NCBI GenBank assembly: GCA_003342895.1
Contig: PTFA01000082.1
Coordinates: 2,166,793 to 2,230,792 of the forward strand
Source of the DNA: Casuarius casuarius
Lineage: Eukaryota > Chordata > Aves > Casuariiformes > Casuariidae
Reading direction: 5' to 3'
DNA: 64,000 bases
A model generated the notes under the pieces. That model was not told the origin of the DNA, ran no database searches, and saw only the letters and a program-made list of their open reading frames with translations. Positions 46,111 to 58,564 of this stretch are shown piece after piece; position 1 is the stretch's first letter, and the number at the start of each line of letters is the position of its first letter. Position numbers and translations under genes: made by a program.

Positions 46111-47400
46111 AATGAGGCATTTATCAGGATGAGCCATGAAGGGCTAAACGGGCATTTCATGTTGCTGAGACTCTTGGTGAAATTTCATGTCATTCACCCT
46201 GAAAGTTTTTGGAGCACTGAATTTGCAAGAACCTCTTCTCTATCTTGCACTTAGGCTGCCTGGTTACACCCTCAGGGTGGTTTACAGATTTCCTGCACTG
46301 GTAGTTTCTGTGCCCACTGATCAGTATCATGGGTCTCAGCCCACTAAAAATGCCTCCTCTGGAGAGTCTTGCTGCCTTCATAAAAATGTGATCAACATAT
46401 CTCATTGAATCATGTTCCTCAGCTCAGACTGACTCTGCTATTTCTGTATAGTACCTTCATCTACTGCCTCCTTGACTGCTTCATACGCAGAGTCGATCAC
46501 GCCCTAGGAAGCTCCACTGCTGTGCGACAGCAGCCGCAGCACTTGGCAGGCTTGGACAGCGTGCCGCTCACACCAAGAGCAGCAACCCCCAATTGCTGAA
46601 GATGTGTTCCTAGGAAACTCCTCAGCTCTTGGGGCAGGTGTTGTTTTAGTGATTAGATCTAAAAGCTCTCCTAAGCAATGGTGAACATTTCTTCCGTTGC
46701 TGCCTGATCACAGCGCTGCTAAATTTAAAGTGGCAAAGAAAAGCAGGGTTGTGCTAGGAGGACGGTCCCAGCTGTTCATCCCAGGGAGGCGAGCGGCACT
46801 TTTATTTGGAGAGGGAATGCAGGAACTCCAGTTTCACTGCGCAGGCTGGGGGAGTGTGGAGAAGAGAGTAAAACTTGTGCTAGCTTCCTTCTGCATTTTA
46901 TAAAAAGGGTTTTCAAATCCTCTCCTCTTTCATCCTCTCCTGCCCTCCTTGCAAGTTATATTTGGTTTTAAGCTCTCTTGGCTGCTGCATTGATAGCGCC
47001 TTACCATTTCCACTGCAATTAATCAGAGCAGGCTTGATTATGCTTTTGTCTTTGATTGTGTGAATCAAGATCCTTCTGTCTAAGGTGAAGAGACCTCTGC
47101 TGTCCTGGCACCCTGCCACCTGCTCCATCCCCCCCAGTGCAACCAGGCATGGCCAGGCGAGCTCGGGGGANGCTGTGCCCGCTCTGAAATCACACAAAGG
47201 GGGTCAGATGCGAAGCACTGGGCCCTGCACTGCAGCTTTCGTGTAAGGAGTTGGGAGGCAAACGAAGCCACCACTTCAGCCCGTCTGTCATCTGTCTGCG
47301 TGCTGCTGCACGAGGAGGATGTCGGAGCAGCCGGGAGGGCTCTGCCCTGCTTGCTGTGGGGCAGAGTGTGCTTCAGCACTTACAGTACAGATAATAACCG
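46111..47400. other. Noncoding stretch with two GC-richer, CpG-bearing patches
   Basis: CpGs cluster at 46486-46565 (GTCGATCACGCC, GTGCGACAGCAGCCGCAG) and again at 46740-46840 and 47150-47330. Several frames of 64-99 codons are open on both strands and none is recognisable. The patches could be small regulatory islets or repeat remnants. An N lies near 47171. Confidence 0.35.
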
Positions 47401-47875
47401 CTTTTTCAAAAACCATCTAGGGTAGCACTCATACAAGATGAATTGAGGAGGAAGAGTCATTTTAGATAGAAAACGAATGCTCACAACAATGAAATGGAAG
47501 TCCCAAGGAGCTCCATTTCTGACCACTTGTTTCTAACCACCTGCTCTTTACTTCTATCCCAATTTTACAAAGAGGGACAGGCATGAAAGTTTGGAGAGAA
47601 ATCACGACTGCTTTGGTTTTTGCCATGGGCCTAGCTAGGTCACCCTGAGCCCGCCAGGCTCTCACTGCGATTGCTGCTTGTTTTAGGAGAGCAAGAACAC
47701 AGGAACAGCTGATGGGATGTGTGACAGCTTCTATGTGTTATGCAAAGTTAATCAGAAGACTAAACTGTATTGCAGGAGTTCCCAGCATGGCAAAGCTATA
47801 GATATTGGCTGTACTGGCTCTTCAGCACTTGCTCTTTTCCCAGACGCTTCACAGTCTGTGAAGCAGGGGAGAAGA

Positions 47876-47928
47876 TACTTACCATTCCAGAGTTACCATT
47901 ACTTACCATTCTATACTTACCATTCTAC
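47876..47928 (+). repeat. Short minisatellite, ACTTACCATTC unit
   Basis: The core TTACCATT occurs four times within about 50 bases. Three copies have the longer form ACTTACCATTC, with spacers of variable length. Adjacent frames translate it as a repeated short peptide pattern that is not a protein. Confidence 0.85.
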
Positions 47929-47935
47929 CTTTCCT

Positions 47936-48138
47936 TTGAATCTCAGAGCTCTTTAAAAATACTTATTTAAACCCAGCACTCATATGGCAGTGACTGCTTC
48001 ACAGGTTTATACTCTGAGGTGTGGAGGTGTTAAAGTTATTTGCCCAAAGTCTTAAGAAGTAGAGCTGAGCTGGGAGCAGAGCTGAGGAGTTGCAGTTCTT
48101 AATGTGCCACTCTAACCACTTGTCCACAATCCCTCCTT
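47936..48138 (-). repeat. MIR-family SINE relic, antisense, nearly full length
   Basis: From the 3' end inward: TGAATCTCAGAGCTCTTTAA (matching 'atctcaaagcactttaca'), GTGTTAAAGTTATTTGCCCA, AAGTAGAGCTGAGCTGGGAG, and finally CACTCTAACCACTTGTCCAC (the tRNA-related head, 'gcgctctaaccactaggcca'). All major MIR blocks are present in order. Confidence 0.8.
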
Positions 48139-49189
48139 TTCATTTACTAGCAGATGATAATTTATACTATTGCCTCTTAGAATGAATAGCAAGTGCAGTA
48201 TTGCTCTCCAAAGCTACCCAGGTCAGAAATTTTCCAGTTAAGCACACGTGCCATCTAAAACTGCAGATAATATTTCTGAAGGACATACTATGCATCTTTT
48301 TTCTTCCACCTGCATAACACTAGGCTGTGTGATTCTGTTCTGGTTTTAAACAGGATTGATTAGCTGCAACTCCAATTCAGCTTGCAGAGTGTAACATTTG
48401 ATTTTGCTGTACCTTCGGTTAGCAGATCACATCCTTAATACACTCTTACTTGTCAAGCAACAGCTCTATAGGCAGAGATGAAAGTAGCTGGCAAGAACAC
48501 ATTTCCTTTGCTCCTACAGGAGAAGATGACAGGTAACATGATCTTGACCTCTGAAAGTCAGGGACAGATCTGAGGGTGGGTAACCTGAGCTAGGACTTCT
48601 GCTGATCATATAACAACACATGCTGGTTCTGTAGCACAGACGTGGCTTAACTCTTTGGAGGAGGCTCATTCTTTCAGTGTTTTTCCAGTTGGCGCTAAAT
48701 TATATTGGATCCTAACTCCTTTAAAGCTAGACCGATATTTAGAATTAATTGGATAAAGGCATCCTATATTATTTTCAATTTTAACTAATTCTTTTTTTAA
48801 TAGAAAAAGAGCAAATTAATTTCTTGTAGATGGTGCTGTTAAATTTTTTGGGCGGAGAAGCAGCAAATCCTTGAGTGGATTACATCTTCAAATGAACTCA
48901 TAAAGACCATCACTTTAGGATTTTATTGCTCCCTAAATAGTGTACTGTCTGCCCTTTCCCNGGGATATAGTTTTATACCATTGCCAAACATCAGGGGAGT
49001 GAAAAATATCATCTGCAGGTTTTAGTAAACTCACAGAAGTAGATGTGGCCATAAACTGGAAGTTAGCTAATGTATTTACAGATGTTCATTCTATTCCAGA
49101 TGCAACTACTGTACCTCAGAGATACCATTTTGTCATGGCCTATGAAGAACTGATGAGGTTGCATGATGCTGCTTTTTCAATCTTTTCTG
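48139..49189. other. Noncoding stretch, no gene recognised
   Basis: No frame reaches 60 codons, and AT content rises after 48700. An isolated N lies near 48961. Confidence 0.5.
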
Positions 49190-49720
49190 CCAGTTGCTAA
49201 ATTACATTATAAGGCACTAAATAGACACTCAATATTTTCCTTATATAAATTTATCATGTAGCAATTACTGCAGTTAAACACAGTGTGGGTATGTAATTGT
49301 AAATGGGAGGTGGCAATCAGTGTAATTAGAAAAGGAAAAGATGTTCCTGCAAAACAACCTCTGCATTACAATATTGCCCACATTATAAACACTTTACCAT
49401 GTGGTGTGTCCCTTCTCAGTTACACAGTGTAGCTCCTGTGTTGATTCAGGCTTGAATTACACAGTAAATCTTGTTTGTGAATTTATAGACTTTCCCTTTG
49501 AAGGCAGAACTGTGCCAGCCTATTTATTTAAAGTCCTTTTTTCACTGCAACGGCATGCTTTTGAGATGTAATACCTTACGTGCAAAATCCCTGAGTGACA
49601 GCAGCTCTGCAAGCTCATGATACTGATAATACATAACCTATTATCAATAAAATGGCGCAAGACATGTTATAGATCTTATTAACATAACTTTAAATTATGG
49701 GTACAAGTTTGACCTATCTG
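49190..49720. promoter_or_regulatory. Candidate conserved AT-rich noncoding element
   Basis: This is a long, complex, CpG-poor stretch with no reading frame and no repeat words. It has many homeodomain-like motifs (CAATTACTGC near 49263, TGTAATTGTAAATG near 49293, GTGTAATTAG near 49321). Its texture resembles deeply conserved noncoding sequence. The boundaries are arbitrary and the evidence is qualitative. Confidence 0.25.
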
Positions 49721-50339
49721 TTGATGGATTAGAAGCAAAGCTTAGATTGTTAAACAGTAGTAAGAGGCTCAGGGCATCATTAAACAAACTGTTTCAAGTG
49801 AAATGTCTGTATTTCACCATAAAAAGTCAAAGCACACCTGTAAAGACAGCTGTCCCCTAGGCAAGCTACAAAGTTTAAAGAAAACCAGAAATAACTTTTG
49901 AGTTTTTTTTTTAAATCACATTTGCCATTACCTTGACAGTAATTATGATCCAGATTGCTCCCAGAGACCTTGTCCTAAAATAGTTTGTTCTGTGCTTCTC
50001 CTCATCCCCCAAGACAAACCTGAGGACATAAGTTCTGAATTGCCAGGAGATCTAACCAGTAACCACATCTTTGGATACCTGTAATGCTTACCTTGATTGC
50101 CCTTCTGTCCCATTTTTGTGTTGAGATCCATTATGTCAAGACCAGAAAGTCTAGTGACAAGGAGGGTCCAAAGAGAGATTTAAAAGTCACTCTCCAGAAC
50201 TGCAGGAGTCTGTACTGTCAGATTCAGTGGTAGAATTTGGGCCTTAGATCGCAAATTGATCATTTCCAGATTTTCTGAGAAACATCTAGGATGTTTGTGC
50301 ATGCTTAGGTAGTTTGACTGATTTTAATTTATGGAGTGC
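49721..50339. other. Noncoding stretch, no gene recognised
   Basis: One 62-codon minus-strand frame with no recognisable product. Otherwise plain sequence. Confidence 0.5.
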
Positions 50340-50525
50340 TTTTATTGTGGATCACTAGCCACATCTCTTTGTGGTAGGCAGTGTTCTCACTTGGGCAATA
50401 GGGAAGAATTTAAAGCAAGTCACTGAAATGATTTGCTTGAAATTATGAAGAAGAGCAAGGATAGGGCCAAGAACAGCTCATACGTGTCCTGATTCCTAGC
50501 CCTGTGCTTTATCCTGGAAAAATTC
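50340..50525 (-). repeat. MIR-family SINE relic, antisense
   Basis: GGCAATAGGGAAGAATTTAA, AATGATTTGCTTGAAATTAT, GAGCAAGGATAGGGCCAAGA and CCTGATTCCTAGCCCTGTGC match antisense MIR order, ending in the head-proximal phrase 'tctgactcccagtcctgtgctct'. Confidence 0.7.
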
Positions 50526-51399
50526 CTTTTCTTCTAAATGTCAGTAGGAGCAGTCTTCTATAAGACGATAAATAAGGCTTTTTCCTCACAATGCTTTAAC
50601 TCTTTAAACAATTTAATTTTATTTTTAGGATGTGAACATTTGATTTGGGGGGTTTTTTTGTTTGTTTCCTTGGTCTAGTAAAGATGGTAGGCAAGAAGCC
50701 CAGAAATAACTGCCTTTTTGCATTCTTTCTATGATATCATTTTGGGATCAAGTACAAAACGAAGACGGAGAGAAACCTCTCCCATTGACTTGGGAGGGAA
50801 TGGAGAGAGACATTTAAAAAAAAAGTGTCCAGCTGGTGAGTAAGCTGACATGCACCACTGAGTCGTTAGTAATGTTTATTCTATTAGACTGGACAATCTT
50901 TTGCTGTTGACAAAAAAGCTAACTCAGTCCATTGCACATTAAATTAAGAGAACACACACATGCACCATAATCACAACTCTCTCTCCCTGTGCACTGATCA
51001 GTAATAATTTCCTTTTGGGTAGGGGTGGAAGGAGATAACCTAAATATTTTCAGGTTAATTATTTCTCTCCTGTGCTCAGAAAGACCCTAGCATTTTAATA
51101 ACAGCAACATTTTTGCGATGGAGGGCCCTTTGAGACTTAAAATTGGCAACAATAAAAGAACATATATCTTTGACCAACAGCGCTATAAGTCATTCTGCTG
51201 CTTTGCTTTTCTTAATCTCTCACAGAGTGATGTAAAAAGCTTTATTTGATGAGTTTAAAAATGTTAGTTTTCATTCCTAGAACCTTGTACGCTAAAAAAA
51301 TACAGGCACAAATAAGAGCAGCGTTAGCCTTGCACTGGACTTCCTTGTCTCTTTCTCTTAACCTTAGAGTTTACTGTGATGAAAACTAGTAGCGCCTAG
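50526..51399. other. Noncoding stretch, no gene recognised
   Basis: AT-rich with small homopolymers (for example A near 50817-50824). No frame over 60 codons. Confidence 0.5.
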
Positions 51400-51690
51400 C
51401 TGTCAAGAAGCCAGGATAATGACATTTTGTGCCATTATTCTAATGTGTTTTTCACTGTGCATTTTCTTTAATTATTTGCATGAGTAATATCATTATGCAT
51501 TCATGTCAATACAATTCTAATAATTAATTTACATGATGGCAATTTCTTAATGATTTTGATGTCAAAGTTAATAGCAACATCTGATAGTTGATCTTTTGGT
51601 GCTGACATAAATTTAACTTTTAATGTATTAATGCCAAAACCAACAGCAGCATCAAATTACATTGGAGAAAAATAAACATCCACTGGGTAA
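51400..51690. promoter_or_regulatory. Candidate conserved enhancer-like element
   Basis: There is dense homeodomain/POU-type wording over about 300 bases: an octamer ATTTGCAT at 51474-51481, CATTATGCAT at 51491-51500, TAATAATTAATTTACATG near 51518, and repeated TTAATG words. CpG is absent and no repeat or frame explains the sequence. This is the most enhancer-like stretch in the window by eye, but function and conservation are inferred. Confidence 0.3.
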
Positions 51691-54600
51691 AAGCTTCAGT
51701 GGGAAAGTCTTGATCCTTACCTGAGGTTTATAGGTTCAAAATCAAACCAAGGCTTCTAGACATACTGCATGTCATATTTTTACTTTATCTTGTTTTATTT
51801 ATTTATTTACATCAGTAATATTCTGGATGTCTGAGATTTAATAGATGAAACTATAAAATATGATATAATAGCTGGTGTTCTCTTGCCTCCACCTTGATGC
51901 ATATATTCCATATTTTTAAATTATAAAAAAAGGATTAATTAATTAAGCTTTTACTTTTCTGGTTCTTTAAACATGAAGTNTGAAGTGCTATCTGGTTGGG
52001 AACCTAGGACTGGTGTCTGAACCTGAACTTGTATCTGAGTTTGCGATTTCAGTTTGCACTGTGTGGTAATAATATCAGCAAAGTAGACTTTATGTGGAGG
52101 CAAATACTGTTAATATCAATAAAACAAGAAACAGAGCAAAGCACAATAAGGTTTGAAAAATCAATATATTTAGTACATTGGAAATATTGTGCAGATAAAG
52201 AGATAATTGCAAGTATGCAACTGTATATACGTACATATGTTTTTATACAGACTCATGGAAGTATTACAAGATAATTAACACACAATGAAAATACATTCTT
52301 CAGTCTTTGTCCAGGTGCTCTGAAGAACTGTTTAGAAGTTTATAGAGATTTTTATTTACCAGTTAAATATTTTAGTACACCTTAGTATTGGAAAAATGTA
52401 TGTGAAACAAATTATGGTAACCATAAAATAGTGATGGTTGGTTCCCCCTTTAATCAAAAGCAAAGGCCAGTTCCATGACACAGTTGCTAACATAATATTT
52501 ATTTCCATCTGTTTCAGCCAGTTAAACGTATAGATGAAATGTTAAAAACCATTACAAACAAAATTGATCCTGCCATGTATTTCAGCCTTTTCCCCACTTG
52601 GCTTTTCATCAATGGTATACACTAAGTGAGTGCACATTTCACTTTATATAGTGAGGAGATAATTATACAGCCTCAATCAGACCTTCCATCACTGGACTAT
52701 AAAGAGCTCTGGGTGCAGATCCAGACCATCTGCTTTTAAGAACGTGCTATCTTTCCTTCTTCAGCTTCCACAAGTGGATTGTCAGTCCATACCTGCTGAG
52801 TAAGAAGTCTACATGTCTGGTTCCCTTCAGTCTGTTTTGTCCTTGCTCTCAAAAATATCAGAACATACATGTCTGAAGCCAATCTCCCAAAACTCTGATC
52901 TGTCAGTGGGACCCTTTTGCTGGGCGCAGTCCTGTGGAGACGAACGTTGCTCCATTCAGAGACAGTTCCTGTTGAACAATTTTGAGAGTCCTGCTTGAGG
53001 TGGCAAAGGTGCAAAGAAATTGCAAAAAGAGGTCAAGGTAGGTGGACTGCATTTTAAATGGCTGTTAGAGACAACTTACAATGAAAGGCTAACTTTGGCC
53101 CTAATGCACAGCTGTCCCAAAGTATGTAAAGTATGCAGCTGCCCAGGAGAGCTTTGGCACACGCACAGCTAATCGCTGCTAGCTAGCGACAGCACAGCCG
53201 TTGCTCTCCCCTTTCCCTGCAGTGCATGCTGATGGCCTCTGCTGAGCCAGGACTGAAAGGCAGTGCCTAGCACGTGTCACGGAGAAGGTCCCAACAGCAG
53301 TGGCTTTGGGCCCTGATATTTTTCTAAGAAGAGGTGGGAAGCGGAAGGGATAGGAGAGACAGCAGGCAGGGGCAGATCTGGGGGCAGGAGTGGCCTCCAC
53401 TGGGAAGAAAGTGCCTGGTGCAAGAGGCCTGACAGTAATGAAAGCAGAAAGCCTGTTGAGATACATGAGCAAAGCTGAATATCTATGTATACTGCTTGCG
53501 CTCTTGCAAGTGCAGGGGAGATCTTTGCCCATGCACCATTATATGTGGAATTACACAATCCATACATCCATAGGATGTGCTGAAGTCTCCCCTTCCTCAC
53601 CTGCCCTTCTGGAGAGCATGCTGTGTGACAACCGTCTGTCAATTAATTCCTGACACATATTTCTGCGGTGCTGTACCTTGGAAGGTGGCTGAGAAGCCTG
53701 TGAAGTGACAGGAACTTTGTTTACTCAGAATTTTATGATATCCTATAAAATGTACTATGAAAGCATATGTGCAGCTGCCTATAGACACAGTGCTCTGGTG
53801 GAGACCGTGGAGTAGACATGTCCGAGAGTCTTTGGACTCCAATCGCCCTCTGTCAGGACACCTTATTGTGCATCTTATAGCACATTCAGAAGTTTAGGCA
53901 TAAGCTTGGCCCACCTCAACCTTTTGTTCTTAAAAGATCATGGGACTGCAGCAGATACTAGCCATACAATTAAAGACAGCAAGACGGAGGGCTGGAAAAG
54001 AGTTTGATATATAGAATGGAGAGGATTTCGATATCTAGATTTTGCTGAATGTGCTTCTTCCCCCTAGCTTTGTCTATAGGGAAGATCTGGAGATGCTTTC
54101 CATTTCCAGAATAATTTAATTTCAGAGCCTTCATTTTTGAGTGGAAGAAAGGAGAGGAGGATTTCTATCTGTGTAAAATTACCCTGTATTACTTAAAGGT
54201 GATTTTAATAGTAAATTTTAAAAATAATAGTATTTTATATTATGTGACTTTGAAAAATGGGTGGGATTTGTGACTGGTCACTTTTTCTGGGTTTTTAGAA
54301 GGCATAGGTTTTTATTGCTTAAGTTTCCTTTGGAAACAGCTTCATCAAGAACACATGTCTCTGTTTCAAGAACAGTTGCTCAACAAGGAGCAGTAGTGTA
54401 AATGTTATCTTTATTATAGGTGAGTAGAAAATCTCTTAAAAGCATTTCTGAACTGCTTTAGCTTTGTAAAGTGGATTGTTGGAAGGTATAAGAAATATGA
54501 GTGTGACTGTGGTTTGTACCCTGACTGAATTTCTCCCATGGCTTGAATGAATTTCTCTCATGCGGCATTTCAGAGAACTCTTTTTTGCCATTTAGCATGT

Positions 54601-55093
54601 GGAATACCTGGGCAGAGAACTTTTTTTTTTGATGCGGAGCTTGTCATGAATTGGACACAACACTTTTGAAATGTGGTGTAGGAGTTCAAAAGCGAGGCTT
54701 TAAAAATTCAGAGCTGTCTGGTGACTGGGAAAATTACTAATAATGTGTTTGAGCTTAATATTTGAAAATAGATATCCCATAGACGAGAACAACATTAATC
54801 TCTTCCCTCCCCAAAATTCATACTCAGGTTTTCATAGGAACCCTAAATCTGGCCCAGATCACTTTGCCTGTGAATCAAAAGCTGCTCCCTATGTCTCACA
54901 TAGACACCCACACCCAGCTACAGACATCTCATATTATCTTCCATTTCTTCAATCCTCCAATTACTTGTTACACTCATTTATTGTGGGCTGTCTTAAATTA
55001 GCTTCCTAGTGACTCAAAGATTTATTAACTGCTCAGGTGCCAGGAGTTTGGCATGTGTGTAAAAAGTCCAGACCTGGGGTGCTATATTAGAAG
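51691..55093. other. Noncoding stretch, no gene recognised
   Basis: Frames reach 121 codons (minus strand, 53277-53642), overlap each other and are unrecognised. GC rises locally at 53150-53420 with a few CpGs. An N lies near 51980. Confidence 0.5.
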
Positions 55094-55600
55094 TCATTTG
55101 GGGAATGAATCATGTTCTTTCTGCATGCTGAAATGTTGCAAAAGCAACAGGGGTATCACCTGGGACAGGGGGTGCTGCTGGGATGTCCCCATTGCCCTGA
55201 GATCTCTGACTGCTTTGGCCATGGGGCTGTTGGCAGCAGCACTAACACTGGCCTGGTCCCTGGGTGATTTGGGGATGTTGAGGGAAAACCAAATGTTTTG
55301 AAAGCATCCGAAGCCCATCCAAGATTGCAGACAACCTTGCCCATCTCTGGGCCATGCTGGCCAGCGGTGCCACTCAAAGGAGGNTGGCTGTGGGGCTGCT
55401 CCAGTGTCTGGGGTCTCCGGGTAGGGCGGTTTGGAGCAGCACCTTCTGGCTCCCTGTTCGCCCTCAGCTGGGGTGCGGGGGCTGCTGCTGGGGGTGCACC
55501 TCCTCTCGAGCCAACTTTGAGCACTCAAGGCTCACCCGCCTCTGCTTGTTTTTCACTGTTTGTGCCTTGTCAACCAGGGAACTAAAGGGAGAATGACTAA
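55094..55600. other. GC-rich patch, open in several frames
   Basis: This is a G-rich (plus strand) segment with abrupt edges. Frames of 80-144 codons are open in two plus and two minus registers, all crossing an N at about 55384. The predicted peptides are rich in proline, alanine, glycine and serine, as composition predicts, with no recognisable domain. It may be a GC-rich repeat remnant or a small CpG-bearing islet. Confidence 0.35.
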
Positions 55601-57358
55601 AGACCTGGAGCAGCCATAAGGAAGCCCTGCTCCCAAGCCCACCCCCTCCAGCACAGAAATGCAGGGTGCTCCAAGGGAGGTAGAATGCGTCTTTTTAGAA
55701 GTATCCCTTTTATATGCGTTATCCATGAAGTTTGAGGGAGATGGAAGCAACAGACCGCTAGTCATTTGCCTTAATCTGTTGCAAGCTCAGAGGTGTGACT
55801 AGGGATATGATCTAACTCCTGTGGTCCTTACTGCAAAAGTTGATTTCTACAAAGGTATTAATTAGTCAGTGGGCAGCCGAGCTACTAAGTACAATGCTCA
55901 TTGTTTTACTCCTTGACAGCTAAGCTCAGGCTGGTTATTAACACAAAGAAAGCTTTCACTTTGAAAGTCTTATTGTTCTTCTGTCTTAAGTCTGCAGACT
56001 GCAAAGAGATTTCACTGTAACTGGGCAGTAACTAATGTGTATCTATTGCACTGTCTTTGTCACCCAAGGCTTTAAGTCATACAGTTTACTGACTAATTGT
56101 ACTGAGTAACATTTTCTTAAAGCAATGTGTATTTACAGTCTATAATACTGGAATACATAAAACCTTAAAAATATGCTATGTTTAACTCCTAAATCACATG
56201 ATTTTATAGAGTTGTGTATATTTTTTGCATCCACTTTAGCCTCATACAGTATCTCCAATTGTTTACATATGTTAAAATCTCTTGCATTTAAATAGCTCAT
56301 TATGCAAATATTTACAAAATACATGGATATTTATTTTTGCTGTATCATCTATTCAATCACTGAGCTGAGATTTAATATCTAAACATTGTCTGCAGTGTTG
56401 CATGTGCAGAAATGAATTATGAGCAATTATGTACTATATACAATTATACAGGGAAAATTTACAGGTTCAAAAAATACTGAAGTTGCAAAGCTGAACACTC
56501 AAATTTATGGAATGTCAGCATTAAGGTGCAGCCCCTACCCATATATATGTGCCTTATAACACAATCTTAACTATTCAAATTCCGGTTTTCTCCCAACAGC
56601 CTTCAGCCAAGGTGCAAGTGTGAACGTGTCACAGGCCAGGGCCCTAGGCTCTGGCCAAGCCTTGGGATCAGACCAAGGTTAAATTTGCAATGTTTCTCAG
56701 ACAAGATCGTTTTCCTGGAGCTGGACACCTAAGCAACTTAGCTTAACTAGCATGTTTCTGATTTTCGCATCCCCATTGCAAGAACTTGCAGCAAGAGAAC
56801 AGCCTGCATTAATTTTCCTCTCAGTCTAGAGCCATGCACAGAGCAGGACTAATTTTGCATTTGAGACATTTGAAAGAGCACTGTGTTCTCATATAATCAA
56901 TGACTGAGTCTGAATTACATTTCGTTGAAAGGTTTTTGACCAGAAAATCTTCCACCAGGAAATGCTTCATTGTCAAAACTGAAATGTTTTGTGGGAACGT
57001 TTAGTTTGTGATGATATTTTTGACAGAAAAAAAGTATAAGCAATTCAAAAGCTGAAAAAACTATTTCTCACTGGTGGTTGTGTCACTGTAAGCCTGCTTT
57101 CTTTTCATTTGGTTTCAGAGCATATATTATTTATATTTACTATTCAGATGTTAAATATTACCACATAACCAGCACAATGATTCTGAAGTGTTTCAACACT
57201 GTTAATGCTGACATCGTGTAATTCGATTATTAGAAGAATGTTAACAGCCTTTGTGAACTCATAGTGCTTATATTTCCTATATTTCAAGAAAGCAAAGAAT
57301 GCCCAGAAATTTAATTTCAGCAGAAATTAAAACTGCTATGAGGATGACACCCAATGTT
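55601..57358. other. Noncoding stretch, AT-rich after 55.8 kb
   Basis: The part from 55900 to 56480 is complex, AT-rich and frame-poor, and could contain a conserved element. 57110-57310 has the same texture. Nothing else is recognisable. Confidence 0.45.
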
Positions 57359-57375
57359 AAAAAAAAAAAAAAAAT
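57359..57375. repeat. Poly-A run (17 bases)
   Basis: An uninterrupted A tract. The preceding sequence shows no SINE or pseudogene signature. Confidence 0.85.
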
Positions 57376-58564
57376 CCCAAATGGTCTTTGCCCAAGTTAT
57401 AAGCAGCCAGAGCAAATTTACTTGTTAGGCTGAGGAGTCTTAATAATAGATGGCATCCTCAGTTCCATCTATTACATTGCAAACAATTTGTCCTTGAAAG
57501 TTCTCTCCCTGAAAACAGTAACTGTATTTCATTTTTTAAATAATACAATTTATATAGAATTTGTAACATGAGAGGATATTTGATGCCAGTTTTTTTAGTG
57601 TTAACTGAATCTGTGATGAATATAAAGAATACTTTTGTCTACAAGAAAAAAATATTTCTTAAGCTAATTTATAGCAACGTGTTTCCTGCTTTTTATTAAA
57701 AGTCAGACTAAAGAGTAGAAGTGTTCTTAAACTGGAGAAAGGCTGGGCTACAGTAAGATCATTTGGATAAAGATTTCCCAATATTTTGAAATTAATCTGA
57801 TTCTGAATCTTTTATTTCCAGTTCACAAAACACTTTATAACTTCCTGAGGTGCTTATTTTAATTCACTTGTAGCTCAGCACTTTCTGCTTGTGGAAACAG
57901 GTAAGGCAAACCAGCAGTGAAGGAGATTCTAATGTAGACAAGCCCCAGGAAATATTAGGAATCTCATTAAAAAGCNGTGCTTTTGTAACTCTTCCTACTA
58001 AATAAGAAGTAGTATTTGGCTATTGTCTGACAACAGTAGGGAGACTTCCATCAATCACATACTGACTTTGGCAAGATTTGGACACATGAGTGCTCATAGC
58101 AGGCATGCTCAGAAGCGTAACATGGGCAGTAAGAAATCTACTTCCATGTAGGACATTGACACAAAGACTTGTTTTAACTGTAGGTTTGCCAGCTTTTTCC
58201 AGGATATATTAATTGGCTTGATAAAAGAGATCACCCTTGTTTTCCACAGACGCTTAGGCTGAGGTGGCTACAACCCCTTCCAAGCTTAGTTGTTACATTC
58301 ACTCCCTTACTACTTGCTTGTCAGTTTCTAGCCTTCCAAAGACAAAGATTCTTGAACAACTTTCCTGTAGAAGCAACGGGGCAAGAAAACTAAGAGGTGA
58401 AACTCAATGGTTTTATGAAGGGATTATAGACCTACTTTCCCTGCAGTAGCAGGCAGCTGTGGTTGATGATTCAGGGGTTCCCTTTGCTTGTGCAAGCCAA
58501 CTTGTTCAAACTCAAAAAGCCCAATATCTTTTCAAAAGAGTCACCTTTTTTTTTGGAGGCCAGC
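57376..58564. other. AT-rich noncoding stretch
   Basis: No recognisable gene. A 61-codon frame near 58264 is unremarkable. An N lies near 57976. Confidence 0.5.

Noticed and set aside
46405..46599. Minus-strand peptide-like run (DSAYEAVKEAVDEGTIQK) near 46440-46495
   Set aside because: The run is bounded by stops after about 20 codons and has no family match that I trust.
53277..53642. Overlapping 117- and 121-codon minus-strand frames
   Set aside because: Two registers are open at once in a GC-richer patch. Neither resembles a protein family.
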